Origin: Gymnorhina tibicen
Taxonomy: Eukaryota > Chordata > Aves > Passeriformes > Artamidae
DNA: 64,000 nt
Direction of reading: 5' to 3'
Assembly: GCA_013399875.1 (NCBI GenBank)
Contig: VXAZ01008167.1
Span: 1,302,956 to 1,366,955 of the forward strand
In this document: positions 12,908 to 26,844 of the stretch, one piece after another
How positions within the stretch are numbered: position 1 is the stretch's first letter
How the letters are laid out: every line of letters starts with the position of its first letter
Notes under the pieces: model-generated
Seen by the model: only the letters and a program-made list of their open reading frames with translations
Databases searched by the model: none
Told to the model about the DNA's origin: nothing
Translations under genes and position numbers: made by a program

Positions 12908-14124
12908 GTTATGCATTTATACTGCAGTCAGTCCTAAGATTTCCAGACAAGGAGTGACAGCTACACAAGAAGTAAAAAGAATAAAATAAAACAACTTTAA
13001 TAGCAAATGTCTGAATGGCTGAGTCACAAATAGCTTAAAATTGAGCAATTTCCCTGCATTTCTTCTGCCAGTTGCCACCCTTATGCACATATCTGAATAT
13101 ATATATGAAAATATATATGTCAAAGTTCCACCATCAGTGAGAGTAAGAGTAGAACCTTTTTTCAGGATTAGATATATGTCATAATTACCGTGTTTGCCTG
13201 AAATACATGTGTATTGTTATAATCATTGACTACTTCCAAAGCTAAAACTTCTAGCTAAACTAAAGGGTAAATGTGGGACACACAGCAGTACAGGATATCT
13301 AACTATTAATTTTGTATGAACTTTATGAAGTCTTGCAAAAAACCATTATCAGTTCCTTTAGAAGTTTTAGGTATTAAAAATCATAAAAGCTAAAATAAAA
13401 TCTGACCTTTTTTGGAAAAGACCTCATGTAACAATATTAACAACATTTTTTTTTCATTTTGATTTATACAGTAAATTTTTCCCAACACCTCTTTGTAGCA
13501 GCTGGCAGATGTCCTTGTGCTGTCCTTTTTTTCCATCAGTTTTATTTTTTCTGTTTCCTATGGGTTTTTAGGAACTGCGGCATGCAGGGATGATGCAATG
13601 ACTATGACAACTACACCAATACAAGCAAAGAATAGTACAGGGTATTGAAAAAGAAAGGATATTTTTAGGGATCTAAAAAGGCTGAAACCACTGCTAAACA
13701 TTCAGGCTAAAGGCATTCCATAAATGTAGTAAGTGTGGCCTTCACCAACAGAACTAATAGGAGCCCAAAGCAAGGTGGATGAAATGGCAAATGAATAAAG
13801 AAATCAGAATTTTTAGGTTGTGATATTCTCCAAGAATTTTAAAGCCAGTGAACAGATTAGGACATTTCATTTTCTCAGAATCTTAGACCTATTTGTCCTG
13901 AGTTTAAGGTCAGTAACTATGTGAATAAACATATATATCCTTCAAGGGCAATAAAATTTAAAAATACAAGTCTTTTGCTGACAACAGTGCTACTGACTCC
14001 AGCAGGCTCACTCCGAGTTACACTGGCAGAGGATTTGGGCCAAATTTAGGGTAATTTTTGAATTAAAAGTTATTAAGTCAACAACCAAAATGTCCAGAGA
14101 AAAACAGAAAGAGAAGTGGTGTAA
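12908..14124. other. Unique AT-rich sequence, no gene seen
   Basis: It contains short TA-rich patches, for example near 13096-13120, but no gene or recognised transposon. Confidence 0.55.
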
Positions 14125-14760
14125 GAAATGGAGAAAGAAGTGAACATGAAGAAATTCCTGCAGGAGACCAATGCGAGAATACAGCACCAGGAACACGGGA
14201 CTGGGTGAGGCAATTAGCACACAGCTAGAAAACTAGACACAGGATCAAGCTTTGTAATCCCACCTGCTGTGATGGACTACATTTCTGGGCCTTTCTTTCT
14301 TTCACCTCCACTTTGAATCATTCAAGGAAAGACTGATGAAGTCCAAATCAGGTTCATCTCAAATACACACAGAGATTCCTCAACCTCAACAGAATTATTC
14401 AATACAGAGGGAGCTTCCGACCTCGAAGTTGTGCAGTTATACCAGCACAGGAAACAACACAGATGAGAGAGAGAGTCTGAATTGCATCTCTTTCACTAAG
14501 TATGAAAGGCAGGAGAAGATTAAAAGCAAGCAAGTTGAGTGCGAGTGTTTGTCTAAAGACGGGTAGGAGGTGAACAGACTGAGTAAAATTAGAGATGAAC
14601 TCCTAACCCATGATGTAGACAACATCAAGAACTCCAAAAGAGAAACTAGAACAGTGAAGGAAAATCTGAGGTAAGCCAGGGCTGTAACAGAGTGGGAAGA
14701 ATAGAAGGACCTGCTATAGGAAGTCACTGCACAGAGGCTTCACCCTGTGTAACAGGAGCG
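14125..14760 (+). pseudogene. Possible decayed coiled-coil-like coding relic
   Basis: Two stretches read like alpha-helical, Glu/Lys-rich protein. From 14125 the frame gives EMEKEVNMKKFLQETNARIQ and stops soon after. From about 14470 to 14760 a single frame gives Lys/Glu/Arg-rich sequence, including EVNRLSKIRDELLTHDVDN, broken by only a few stops. A segment of that type (E-V-x-R-L-x-x-I-R) resembles the heptad region of CR1 ORF1 proteins, so a decayed LINE ORF1 is one reading. A processed pseudogene or a purine-rich chance frame are others. No metal-binding or catalytic motif remains. Confidence 0.2.
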
Positions 14761-15486
14761 TGTGGGAGTTGATGTATTACCATTTCACAGCCACTGAGAA
14801 AGAGGAAATCTGGAGTCTAGCATCAGAAAAAATATTGAACTGAATCTCTATGGCTGTGATAGGTACATATTTGGAAGAATGAGACCAAGAGAGGGGGCAT
14901 ATCCAATATTAGCTGTGTTGGGTTGTACAGAAAGAACAGGATCTTGGCTTCCAAGGCATCAACATTCAAAAAAGTAATACAATACAATTATTACAAAACA
15001 GTAATTGAAAGCCCAAGAGAGTTATCTCTTTTACATAATGTGTCTGTTTTCTGGTGAATTCTTCAGAAAGATTTGCTCAATTATCAGTAAGAAATAAATA
15101 TTCAAGGAGACGAGAAAATGTGTTCTTAGTGAATTAGTCTGATTAATTACATTTACAATCTGTTTCTTTTGGTCCACACTTTCAGAAAATTGTATTTTTG
15201 ATGAAGAATTGTGCTCTGCTGTTGAGTGTGGAAAAGGGGGTCTAATAGAAACAATCCATAAGCTGCATGTTTATGCAAATATACTGGTTGCATATGTACA
15301 CACATATGGTTCACTGTCATTTCACTGAAGTTGTTGGTTTTGCTCTGTGAATGAGAGTCCCTGAAATCATCATGTAGCTGCTGAGACTCAGAATAAAATG
15401 GTTGCTCTCCCTGGAGACAAATTTTTCAGAAACATAACAATGAAATATATATTATGTAAGGAATAAGGCAATAGAGTTTATTTGGG
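14761..15486. other. Unique AT-rich sequence, no gene seen
   Basis: One octamer motif at 15273-15280; no coding or repeat signal otherwise. Confidence 0.55.
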
Positions 15487-15506
15487 ATATATATATATAT
15501 ATATAG
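15487..15506. repeat. (TA)n microsatellite
   Basis: A short uninterrupted alternating A/T run of about 20 bases inside AT-rich DNA. Confidence 0.9.
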
Positions 15507-18500
15507 AGCACTGTCTAGCTACTGAAAAATTGAGAAAAACTTTTATAAACTATGTTGAATTAGAGCAATTTAATAAAGCAATTTTTATTGGCATCACTTG
15601 ATACTGAAACTTTTCAATCAATGGGAGGAGGTATTGCCCATGTTTTGCACAGCCCTGAGCTCTTACCCAGACACTCTCGTGCTGCTCCAGCTGGAAGCAG
15701 AGGCATGTGCAGGCACAGGGCTCAGGGTTTGTGGGCTCAGGGTAAAGGTAAAAGCCCAGCTGTTCTGCTTGGCATTTGCTCCAGATGATTCCTGGGAAAT
15801 CTGCCAGGTTTATGCTTAGGCAGCACAGCCTTTTCCATACAGACTGTGAGGAAAAAACAGTCCTCTCTGAGTAAAACACAGGCAAACCCACAAGGGAATC
15901 CTGAGAGGGAAAACTCAGAGAATTTGCATCATCTTCCTTACAGCAGAAGTGGTTCAAGGCTCATTCTATATTCCATTAAAAAAAAAAAGCTGTTGGGTTT
16001 TTTTTAATAATCATTCTAGTTCTTATGAATGTGCGCTTCCAATGAAACGTTTGAAGTAACACCTTTTTACTCTAAAGAATCCCTGGAAATCACTTGGCAT
16101 TAGTAGTGCCAGGAAGATTTACCAGGAGAATAAAGAGTCTGGGTTAGCTAACAATGTACAGTACCAGGAGCCCGTGATGGGCTCTGCTTCCCAGGTTAGG
16201 AGCTAACAGATGTGCTGCATGCCCCTTCCAGCCTGCAGCATTCCCTTCCCACGGGAACCAAGTTTTGGAAGGGTGATGAAAAGTTTGCAAATATCTGTGT
16301 CTCATCACAACAAAGAGTCTTGAAAAATCCTTTTTTTTATCCAGGATCTGGAAAGTTTTCCCAACTCCTGCTGTGCAGACAAAACCTCCAGCAGCTACTG
16401 GCTCAGGCACAGAGGCCCCACATGGTTGCATGTGTTCCCAAGGTGGATTTCCTCTTATCTACCCTACACCTTCACGTGCCTGTGTCAAAGCTTCCAGTGT
16501 AAACATTCCAAGCACACACAAGCACATCCCCACATACACACCTGCAAATATCTCTCATGCCTTCTTTTCATGAATATTTCTATGAATGAAACCTCCCTGC
16601 AGCAAACATTCACAGAAAGAAAACAGAAGCAGTCATAGACACTGTCTGAGTGAACCTTCTGATGCTAAAGAAAACTTTATTGAGAACTGTTCATCTCTTT
16701 ACCCTAAGGTCCTTCAAATCTATAGGAGATTACTTCATACATGGACTGCCAAATTTGGCCCATAACTCTCCTTCCAGATGTTCCAGATTAATCCAAAACT
16801 CTAAACCAAATTATTTTAGCCTATTTCATTAAATTTTCTAAAGGTGTCCCTTTGCAGAAGAAGAAAAAAGTCTTTGAAAAGGTACTGCCTGAAAGGTTAA
16901 AATTTACATAAGTCTAGCATTATTATCATTATTAATACCTACAACACACCCCTCACAAGCCTTAAGGGGCTTTAAAGAATTAAATGATACCGATTTTCAA
17001 GGAAGTGGTAAAAGTCCTGTCACCTACATGATCTGAAATAAGATTTTTCAAATCCCTTAGAAACATTCAGATGGAAGCATTTTTGCCCTACCACATGCAC
17101 AGAGAAGAACTCATCTTTTTTATTGACCTTCAGCTTCTCTGTCTGTGCTTTGGAGAGTCCCAAGTTAACTGTACTCATCCCTGTTCCTTTTTTCTCATCC
17201 TCCTCTCAGAGATGACATTCCAGCTAAGCTGCTTTGGGTGAGGACATTCATGGTGTAGGGTCTGGTGTCCTACTTTCTAGGAACAGGTCAAGCATAGACT
17301 TGCTGAAGATGTTCTGCTACACTCAGTATCTCACGGCATCTGATAGGCAATCTTTGACCTCTTAGTTTTCCCCATCTTCTCATTTTCAGAAAGGTGATTG
17401 GAGACGTATTTTCTTTTTGTTTCCATGACTGGATTTTTAAAAAATATATCATTTCCTGATGTCTAAATTCTGAATTTAGTTATATTTTTGATCTAGTATA
17501 ATGCTGCTAAAAAAGAGCAGGCTGAAAGGGATCACCAGCAGGATCATTCTGTGAATGAAGCTGGAATAAAACCTGTGGGAAAACAGAAGGGTCTGGCTTC
17601 TTTGAATAAATAAATACCTTAAATGCAATGTTGAAAGCTATCCATGGTATCACACAAACCTATCAGTTAGCTGAGCTGAACTCTCTCTGTGGAACCAACA
17701 GACATGTTTAACCAAATTGTAGTTTATGCAAATCACTTTACATAGCTTTGAACTTAACTCCCATTTATTCCTTACCCTGGTTTACACGGAATTTTCTTTC
17801 TCTCCTTAATTATTTGCTTTTGTTTGGTTTTACTCTGTATCATGGCATGATCTCTGCTGTAGGAGGGGCAAGTTCCACATCAGACAGCTGTTCCAACCAA
17901 AAAAAACCTAACCTAGATAAACAAATCTCTGATCTGGAGGCATATGAAAGTTCTCCAGACAAGGTCTGCTCCCTGCTTGGGGTTCGTTTTGCTTTCTGGT
18001 TCTCATATATAGAGGCCTGCTTGGGAAAATCAGACAGACTGTGTCTGCTTTGAATTTATCAGGCGAACACACACGCAGAAAACAAGAGTGTTTAGACTCT
18101 GGGCTGCTGATGAATGCTCAAAATTCCCCACTGTCCCAATGACTGTAGAGCTAGTTGGCACATCTTCAATAAAAAATTACATCAGTGATGCTCTGGAAAC
18201 TCAATTGAGGCATAGGAATTACAAGAAAATAAGCAAATCCACAGTGAAAGCTTTGGCAAAAATTCTCTACCTCATTTCGAATGTAATAGCATTCCTGGTC
18301 TCTAATTTCTATTTTATTTTTAGAGACAAATGAATTACTAGTACAGCTCCTCATAATCTATTTCTTTCCATTTCTCAGACACTTTTGGGGAGCGGTATAA
18401 TTTTAGACTGTAAAAATATACGCCATCTGGTTTATATATAATTGAGCCACTCATAGTCACATTTTTTGGATGTAAAGCCATGCTTTAGACAACTGGAAAA

Positions 18501-21500
18501 AGGCTGTGAGAAGCTACACATTGTTGAGAGCGAAGCTGACTCCACTTCATTGCCTCTCTAGGTATGTCCCCCAGCTGGCCTTGGTTTTGGCTCACCTATA
18601 ATGTCACCTTGCGTGAGAGATGACACAGTCAGAAGGGACATCCACACTGCACATAGAAATGACTGTGGTGTTAACACAAGCACTTAAAGAAGACCCTTTT
18701 TTCAACTACCAGCCAATGTATAAGATTAAGCATTTGGGCAGAAGTGCTGATTTTACTATTCCCTAAGTTCTCCAAAGCAGAGGGAAGGTATTACTGTCTT
18801 GATTTGTCTCTGCCCCATCAATTCATGGTCAGTAAACTGGTCAGTATGACCAGCAGGTCAGTAAGTCCAGTATCTGGGGTTGGTAAGAATTGTGACATAC
18901 AGGATGAAATGGGGAATTTGGAAGCACCACCTGCCCAGTTTTTTTCTCCTGCCTACCTCTATTTGCTTAGTTCAGTGTGCAAGTCCTTTTTGCTTATGGG
19001 TGACAGTGCAGCTGTGTCATGTATTGATTTGGATTTACATCTCTGGCTCAGCATCCTCCTGAACTGCGGTGGGAGTCATTCACCGAGTAAAGTCTCCATT
19101 GCCTAAATGTGTTTTTCTGAACACCTGGAAGAGGATGATCTCAAATAAATTTGCTTTTCCTCAGCAGATACCCTAGTGATGTTCCTTGCCGTGCTACTGT
19201 CAGTAAAAAAGGACAAAACTGTTAAGTTTGGATCTTGTTGCCATTTTGATCCCAAGGATCACTGCAAGCGAGTGAACAAGGCAGGAACAAACAGCACAGT
19301 CAAAACAATGAGAAATGTGCTGAGTGTTAGAAGTTAATGAAATACAGTTGGCTGCCACTGACATTGGGCAAACACAGGCTGAAGGCTTTTAGCACAGCCA
19401 CACTATATTTGCTCTAAATGGGTTTACTGCAATAATTGAAACACAATATGCAATTAAAACATATTTACTGCATCCTCTTGAAACTTGTGAAGCTGATGAG
19501 GAACACATTCATTCAGCAAACCTATCTTGCTCTCTTTGCATTGCTAGCTGGGCTGGCAGAGACACAGATGGGAAAATTGCTCTGAAGAAACAGCTCTGCC
19601 ACTGAGAAATGTATATTCCATCATCCTAAAACGCCAACTAATGCAATCATCAGAACAAGATCCAATGAAACATCACACTGATACTGGCTTCACACAGGTT
19701 TGTGCATCTGCTGCCAATCTGTTGTCCGTTTATGCCCTGTTTATGGCCCAAGGGAGCAATTTCTGTGTGCAGGCTTTACTCTCAAGACAAGTGCTTTGGA
19801 GAATGGCACTCTAAGGGTGCACATTACCTGACATAGGATTTTTTATCTTATGTTCTGCTCAGAAACAATGTAATTGAAGGCACTGGAAAGATAGCTACCA
19901 ACATTAATGTGCATTAGATCAAACCCTAGCCAGTTTCCGTACTGCCTAGATGCTGGTAAATAATGGGAAGGATCCTGCCATTGTTTTTGGCTTTCGTAAT
20001 ACTCTGTTTTCATATTCTCTCCTGCCTTTGCATCTTTATTTCCAGTCAGTGATCATGCACTTCATCTTAATAGTTGGAATGTATTTAGAAAGTTGACTTG
20101 GAGTGTTCACACCTGCTGAGAATGTGCCCAAGGTGATTTCTGTGGACATTTGTGACATATCCCTGACCATTACAGGCATATATTCCTCACCTACTCAGGA
20201 ACAGGAACACTTGTCATTTTGCCAAGTACCAATAATCAATAAGAGAAACAATCCAGAAAATTTAGAGCTGGTCATGGCTCCAGAGCTATATGAAGTCTAA
20301 AACAGAGAAACTTCTTGGTTAGTACAATTCTTTCTGTTGTGCCTCTCTCTAGCACTATTTTTCAGGAACCTGGCAAAAGATCCTTGTGGAACAACAGAGT
20401 CTGGGAACTTCTCTCCTATATGTCCATCCCATGGACCTCCCAGGCCCCAGTCACTATCAAGAACAGGAGTTGAGGTGAGAAGGCATCACAGAACATTTAA
20501 CGTGCAATGCCACTATGTGTTTTGACAGTGTCAAAAACTCCTCCCCTAGTGGAAGATTCCCAAACATTAAATTCTTGGGTGATGGATTTATTTATTTCAC
20601 CGCTTCCCATCATTGTCCTTAGTCAATTACAGACTGAATAATCATTTAATTGACCTCTGAACAAGCCAATGTGGCAAGTCCTGCCTCTTATCAAGTTAAA
20701 TTGCAACACAAAAGAACAAGGGAAGGTCATCTCCACACCGCTGGACAACTTGGATGCAGAGACACATCCATAAGTTCTACAGTCTTAGGGACAATTTCAA
20801 TTACGCAACATCTCCACTAAGGACAGCCCCACCAGTTGCTAAGTAAAATCAACAGCAGGTAAAACACTTACATAAACCTATTTCTCCTTCAACTCTCACA
20901 CAAAATTCCTCCCACTGCAACACTAGACTAAGCACTAACAATGAATATCATTAATTAAATTGTCTTTTAATGGCTCAGGAGGTGGACTCTGTAAAAAGGA
21001 GGAAAGGGACAGAAACTTGGATTTAGAGAATAAGGATGAATTTAGACAAGAAGGATGGATTTCACTTCATTTTAACCATCTGAAAAAAGAGCATCTCGGC
21101 TAAGCTCATTCTTTGTGCTTCCATCAGCCCTTTTCAAACAAAGGAGAGAAGCACATGCTTACAGAAGATAAAGCTAGATTATCTTACACGAGAAGTGATT
21201 TTGAAACACTTAAATACCACAAGGACAAAATATATGAAGAACCATACAGAGATCAAGGAACTGTAGTTTTTACCTTCACAGAAACCCAAGTGTGAACAGA
21301 ATAACTTCTCAAGTCTCCTGCCTTCCTCATGATCTTGCTTGCTAGAATTCAAAGATGAATCCAGCAGTTGCAGATATTACAGGCAGTTCAATGAAAGGTA
21401 GAATTCATAAAACACACTTCATTAATCTCGGAAGGAACAGCTTGCCTAGACATTTATCCCTGGAAGATAGGAGAATCTCCAAGCAGAATTAAAAAACGGA

Positions 21501-24116
21501 TGTAACGCGGAAGAACAGAAACCACAGCATTGTATTATGGTCCAGGAATGGAAAGATCCTTTGGAGTTTGGACCTCATACAGTTAGGACTCATAAAATTG
21601 CCTCTGACTTATTTGTCTCAGCTTCACATGTGTTCGCTGAAAAGATCACTTACTGAAGCCTCTCCTGTCAAATGGCGTGATGTTATTTAAAATCAATTAA
21701 TTCTTTCTAGGACTTGAGTGCATTTTTTACATCACCTGTGAAGCTTTTTGGACACAAGAATGTCACTGACATCATAATCTGTGGCTAATTCATTAAGTGG
21801 TGGGCTGAGAAACATTACAGAATGTGAAATGAAAAATTTAGTTAATAAGGAAGAGGTCAGACTGTATAATATGAATTAACAGATCATCAAAAATGCATAG
21901 GTATATGATGATTTCAAAACTAATGTGATTTTTATTTGAAAACTGTGATTCTATGGCTATTTGAGATAAGAAATTATAAGAAGTCTTTATGCCTGGTGCA
22001 TCTTCCTGCCTTTCCTTCCCTTCCTGATACAGGGAGGGTGAACATACTCTTCAAACTCACTTTTCAGTTGCACATCTCACTGGGTCATTGCTTATTCACA
22101 AATACAGCAGCCTGATGGGGCCAGTGAAACCACTGTCTGGCAAAAATGCTGAGAGCATAAGAGCAGACAATTTAAAAGATAACTAAGAGGCAGTAGAAGA
22201 ATGACCAGGAGTCTGTATTGATGTTGCTATGAGTCTAAAACAGCATTTTCACTGTATGTAGGAAATACTCTGTTAGTTTGTTTGGACCCTTTATGCCTTA
22301 GCATAAGACCTTTTGAAGCAGGAAATAAAAAGCATTCCTGCTTACATTAATATATCTGCCAGCTGGGAGGCAGAAGCAAAGTCAAAACCTTTTATGTGGT
22401 CCAGTCAGTAGAGGTGGAAACATGGCTTCATCCTAGGTTGATGTTAGTGTTAAGACAAAAATGTCTCTCATAGACTTTTTTTTACAGATTTAGCCTTTCT
22501 TTTGTGATGTGGAACATGACTTTTTAAACAAATTTGAAAAAGAAAGAATTCAAGAGAAAGAATTCATGGAAGAGAAGGAACCCAGGCAATAGGATCCTTG
22601 GGATAATCAAATTCCCCCTTAAATAAAAAAAAAAGCCTGACACAAATGTACATCTTCTTAACTAACAGGGGTGGAAGTTTGTAATCTCCCTTCACCTCAT
22701 CCATACCTCAAACTCCATAATGGACCTAAAAACTCCTACAAATGACATTGATGCCAAGTCTACTACTCTTTAAATCATTATGCCATTTACAAAGCAATGT
22801 TTTTCAATTAAAAAAATCAGTTTGGATGGGGAAGGGATTATATTGCACTTCTTTGAAAGGGTCTTTCCAGGATTCCTCACTTCCATTTTCCCAGAGGAAT
22901 TGGATGGCTCCTCTGATCTCATCAGAGATGTGGTGAATTACAAAGCTCCCCTCGGGTTACCCTACTGAAAGATGAATTACTAGAGGTAGAAATGGAGAGT
23001 CAGAACTTGCAGTTTCTTTACCAACTTGGGATGAACTTTGGCTGCATCTCTATCTGCACCACACCTGGACTCATCTTTCTGTAGCTTCTTCACCTTGTCT
23101 GCATGTTGTGAGGCTTCATTCGCCAAGGTTTGTTGTGCAGGCTCCTTCACCCTATGGAAAAGTGAAGCATTTATATGTTGGGACTTTGTTTTTCAGTGGA
23201 AATAGTTTGGCAGACATCTCTTCAAAGACAGCAATGATGTCTGTGCTAAGTTACCGTTCTTTATCTTTTACTTGTCCTGTCAGTTTTCTGGCAGACCACA
23301 GTAAATCTGAAGCATTTGGAGTTCCACAAATTATTTTCCAGGCTGTCCTGTCACAGTTCAGGGCTGGAGCACAGTGAGTAAACAGATGTGATTTGGAACT
23401 AGAGTGGTACTGTCAGACCAGCAACCTGAGCTTTGATGCTCAAAAAATATGCTGTAGGCACTTGCTTTGTGATTTTGTCCTTAAACTGTGTAAGAGCCAA
23501 AGCAATAGTGCGCTGGTCTGTGAAGATACAGCCCAAGTGAATAAAAGGACCCCTTTTTACATCATCTGACAAATAAGCTGTGTGCAATTACTTTCCTATC
23601 CAACTAAAAAAAGATGTTTAATCAAATGTTCTTCAAGTTTGTTTCAGAAAATTATTTGGCACCTTCAAATGGGTAAGATTGCCATAAATAAAACGGGAAT
23701 CTGATGCAATGAGAAACAATTATTTCCTTTCCTAATGGAAGGAGATCATAAAGAAAGCGTTAGGGTTATTCTTTTCATTCAGAAATTGATACAAAACAGG
23801 TTACTCTCTCTAGGGAGGATCTATAGATTTTAGGTATAACCAGGCATTGAGTAGATCACTTGTTATTTCCTCTGTTGCCTCTTTGAGGAGTAAGTCATTG
23901 CAGAGTAGTAAATTCCAACTGAATATAAAATGACACTATATTGAATACTGGTGATTTTCTGATTTAAGGACTGGCTGTCCTCCCATTTTGGGGCATGCAA
24001 AAAAAACCTGCCACCACCAACAAAAAGACAGGGCACTTACAGTTGTCTGGTTTTGTCTTGAAAACAAAACTTCTGGGGAAAAAATCACATTCCCAGATTG
24101 TATATCCTCTGCTGAA
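15507..24116. other. Long stretch of unique sequence, no gene seen
   Basis: The longest frame is a 135-codon minus frame at 15550-15957. It starts at TTG, is Cys/Leu/Ser-rich, has no recognisable domain and is opposed by shorter plus frames, so it is treated as chance. Octamer motifs lie at 15922-15929 and 17726-17733. The stretches 19240-19720 and 21660-21830 have the mixed, homeobox-motif-rich look of conserved non-coding elements, but conservation cannot be judged from one sequence. Confidence 0.5.
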
Positions 24117-24162
24117 TAGTTCAGTTCAGTTTTCAAACCTAGTTCAGTTCAGCTTTCAAACC
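24117..24162. repeat. 23-bp tandem duplication, two copies
   Basis: Two adjacent 23-base units begin TAGTTCAGTTCAG and end TTTCAAACC, differing at a single base (T or C before TTTC). Each unit itself contains a doubled GTTCA motif. It is a simple local duplication, probably recent given the 96 percent identity. Confidence 0.9.
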
Positions 24163-26641
24163 AAAACAAAAGACAGTCTTTGGGGTGAGTAGCTATCAAG
24201 AACTTCTCATTTCAAACCAGTTAGAAGGGAAAAATTGAAATTAGAAGCATGAAGCTTAAGAGCTGAGCTGCCTCAGAGCCAGGACTCAAGCTTCCCAGTG
24301 AAAATCAAGAGCAAACAGCCCTGTGGTGCTTTGTCTAAGGTCTGCTCAGCAACCCTCCTCTATCTGTCTATCAGCCTCTGCTCTCGGCTTCAGGAGGAAA
24401 TCCTGAAAGAAACTGATGGAGGCTGTGAAGGCGTGGTTCTGAGGAAGAGATTACGTAGGATACTAAATGACTTTCTGAAGGGTTTTGGTACATCTGAATA
24501 GACATGTAGGCGGTTGAACCTCACTCAAAGTTAATTCAGTTCTCTGTGACATAATCAGTAGAGCAAAGATATCGGGTGATCATGTAGGTTGGACATAAGT
24601 TTCTACTCTCAACAGATACATCTTGGACCATTCTTGTGGACCAGGATCTCCTGGAAGCAGAGTCTGTGTCCATTCTGTGAAATCCCCTTCCTTGCCAATA
24701 TATGGTGGCTGCATGCAAACAGTCTGCTGGAAATGGCCTCTGACCTGTGCTAACATCCAAATTATGTCGAAGATCTGTTCTGGGGATGGCAATTTTGGGT
24801 CAAAGGATTCCAGAAACCATTCCAATGATTTAATAGTAACAACAATAAAGTCCTAATGGCCAGAAAACACCCTTTGGCAATGAATTTAAAGGTAGGGCCA
24901 CACACCATGAAAATCAGATTGTCCCGTGCTTTTCAAAGCCATAAATCCATGCCACAGCCCTTACCTTTTCTAACTCCATGATCTCCATGGGAGATTTTTC
25001 TGCAGTCATTCATCTGTAGCCTCTGAAACCTGCTCTGAGCATGCTCCAGTGTTCTTGAACTGCTAAGTATCTACAAGAAGATAAGAAATGAAAACACTGT
25101 GAAGAAAATAGAAAGAAGGGCATGATGCCAGTATAGAAGAGCAAGAATCATGGGAGTTTTCTTCAGAAGGGCGTCAGTCTTTGTTTCAAGAGTCAAAAAC
25201 AGTGAACATGTTATGTTACATGACTTATCCTTGTGAAGAGAATAGGGAATGGAATCCTCACCTAGCGAAGAACAGCCTCTTTTTTTCTCCTAATTTTGCA
25301 TGTTTCAAGTGGCTGTGAGCCAGAGGGCTGTACCTGAGTGCTGTCTGATGCTTCCACTCCAGTCTACTTCCAGCACAACAACAATAATAATCCACTATAC
25401 ACCAGACATCACAGCAGAGAGTTCCATCAAAATGCTAAAACACAAATATGGTGACAAAATACTTCTGATATCTTTCTACCAACATTCAAAATAATCTGGA
25501 GCATTTCATGTATTTAAGGAAAGTTACAGAAACCTTACTCCATGTCCTGTATGTTTTCCTAGTCTTTTTTTTTCCCTTTGGTTGAAGGAGTTCATTCGTG
25601 TTTCTGTAAATTCAGTGCTGCTTTAAGAATGAGGTTTTGTACACTTAATAACTAAAGAGGTTTTTTCAAAATTCTGAAGCTTTCTCCTTCCAGATTTAAA
25701 CAAACCAAACATGTAACTGATGGAGAAAGAAAATGGAATATGGAAAAGGAACCACTCTGGGAACAACTATATCTAGAACTAGTCCTTTTCCTAACAGCTT
25801 GAGACCAAGGGAAAAAAGCACATTTCTAAAAGCCAGATGCTCATCTGATACACACTGATGCAGCTTAGTTAACATAGGCAGACTTGCATCAGAGTTAATA
25901 GAACAGCTGACCTACACCACTTTGACTGATGAGTGGGCTTATTTCTTAATAAAATCTGGAAATATTGATAACCTTGGAATAAGATCTAACTATTAATGTG
26001 CATATACTAGTGCTTGCTTGTCTTGCTCTCTGTAGTGCAAGAACTGTGTCTCTCATTACATACTGACACTTCTAATATATCTAGAACAGAAATCCCTACA
26101 AATATGTGCACATTAATAACACATTTAACATGCAAAATTATGGTTATAGATAGAGACTTAGCAATTTGACCCCTATTTGTAGCATGAAAAGAAGTCCTGG
26201 TGAGACCTCAAAACCCAATATCATCTATTTTGTGTTGTTTATAATGTTACAAGTAACACCATTACTCCCCTGCAGGTCATTACTCTTTGGGAATTTCCTC
26301 CTCTGAAAACCCCCATTAGTAAAGGGAGGCTAAAATGAACCAGTATTTTCTTTGCCCTCTGATCTGCAGAGGTATTTCAGTAGAGCACAACTGTGTTGAG
26401 GCGGATGTAACCCAGAGAGCTTGCTGTGAGTGAGGACAGACACTGCAGAACATGTTTTGGCCAGAAATGAGCTTGAGTTAAGTTTTGCTACATTTTGGGC
26501 AGGTTGGGAGAGTTGCTAGTTGTGTTTCCAAGAAATGGTAGTTATGTAGAGAGTTCTTTTGCACGTGAGGTTCAAGGGCCTGATTACAATGAAGCAATAG
26601 TGTGCTGAGGTATGTGTGCCTGTGCCTGTCTGCAGGTAAGT
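24163..26641. other. Unique sequence with one odd minus-strand frame
   Basis: The minus strand between about 24850 and 24580 is open for about 90 codons before the TGA. It is rich in Trp, Gln and Pro, with stretches such as SPEQIFDIIWMLAQVRGHF and GDFTEWTQTLLPGDPGPQEW, which look more protein-like than most chance frames here. There is no in-frame ATG at its beginning (a TTG is the nearest start), and no family is recognised. It may be a relic exon or retroelement fragment. The rest of the interval shows nothing. Confidence 0.3.
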
Positions 26642-26740
26642 TATATATCTATCTATATATATCTATCTATATCTATCTCTCTATCTATCTATATATATTC
26701 TATACATATATGTATATATGTATTTATGTATATACATGTG
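26642..26740. repeat. (TATC)n / TA-rich compound microsatellite
   Basis: Interrupted TATC tetranucleotide units mixed with TATA and CTCT, grading into TATG/TATA repeats. A GTAAG donor-like string just before it (about 26635) is in no transcript I can identify. Confidence 0.95.
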
Positions 26741-26844
26741 CGTGAGTATTCAAATATATGTAAAATTCTTAATGTACTGAATTACTCTTCTGAATGATGC
26801 TATTTATACAGCAAATATTTCCATTGACCTTCCTAATCATACTT

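Noticed and set aside
15550..15957. 135-codon minus-strand frame
   Set aside because: It starts at TTG with no upstream ATG, has no known domain and is overlapped by plus-strand frames. No promoter or splice signals fit.
21945..21965. GTGATTCTATGGCTA as another CR1 terminal octamer
   Set aside because: Neither side shows any CR1 3' sequence, so the short match is chance.
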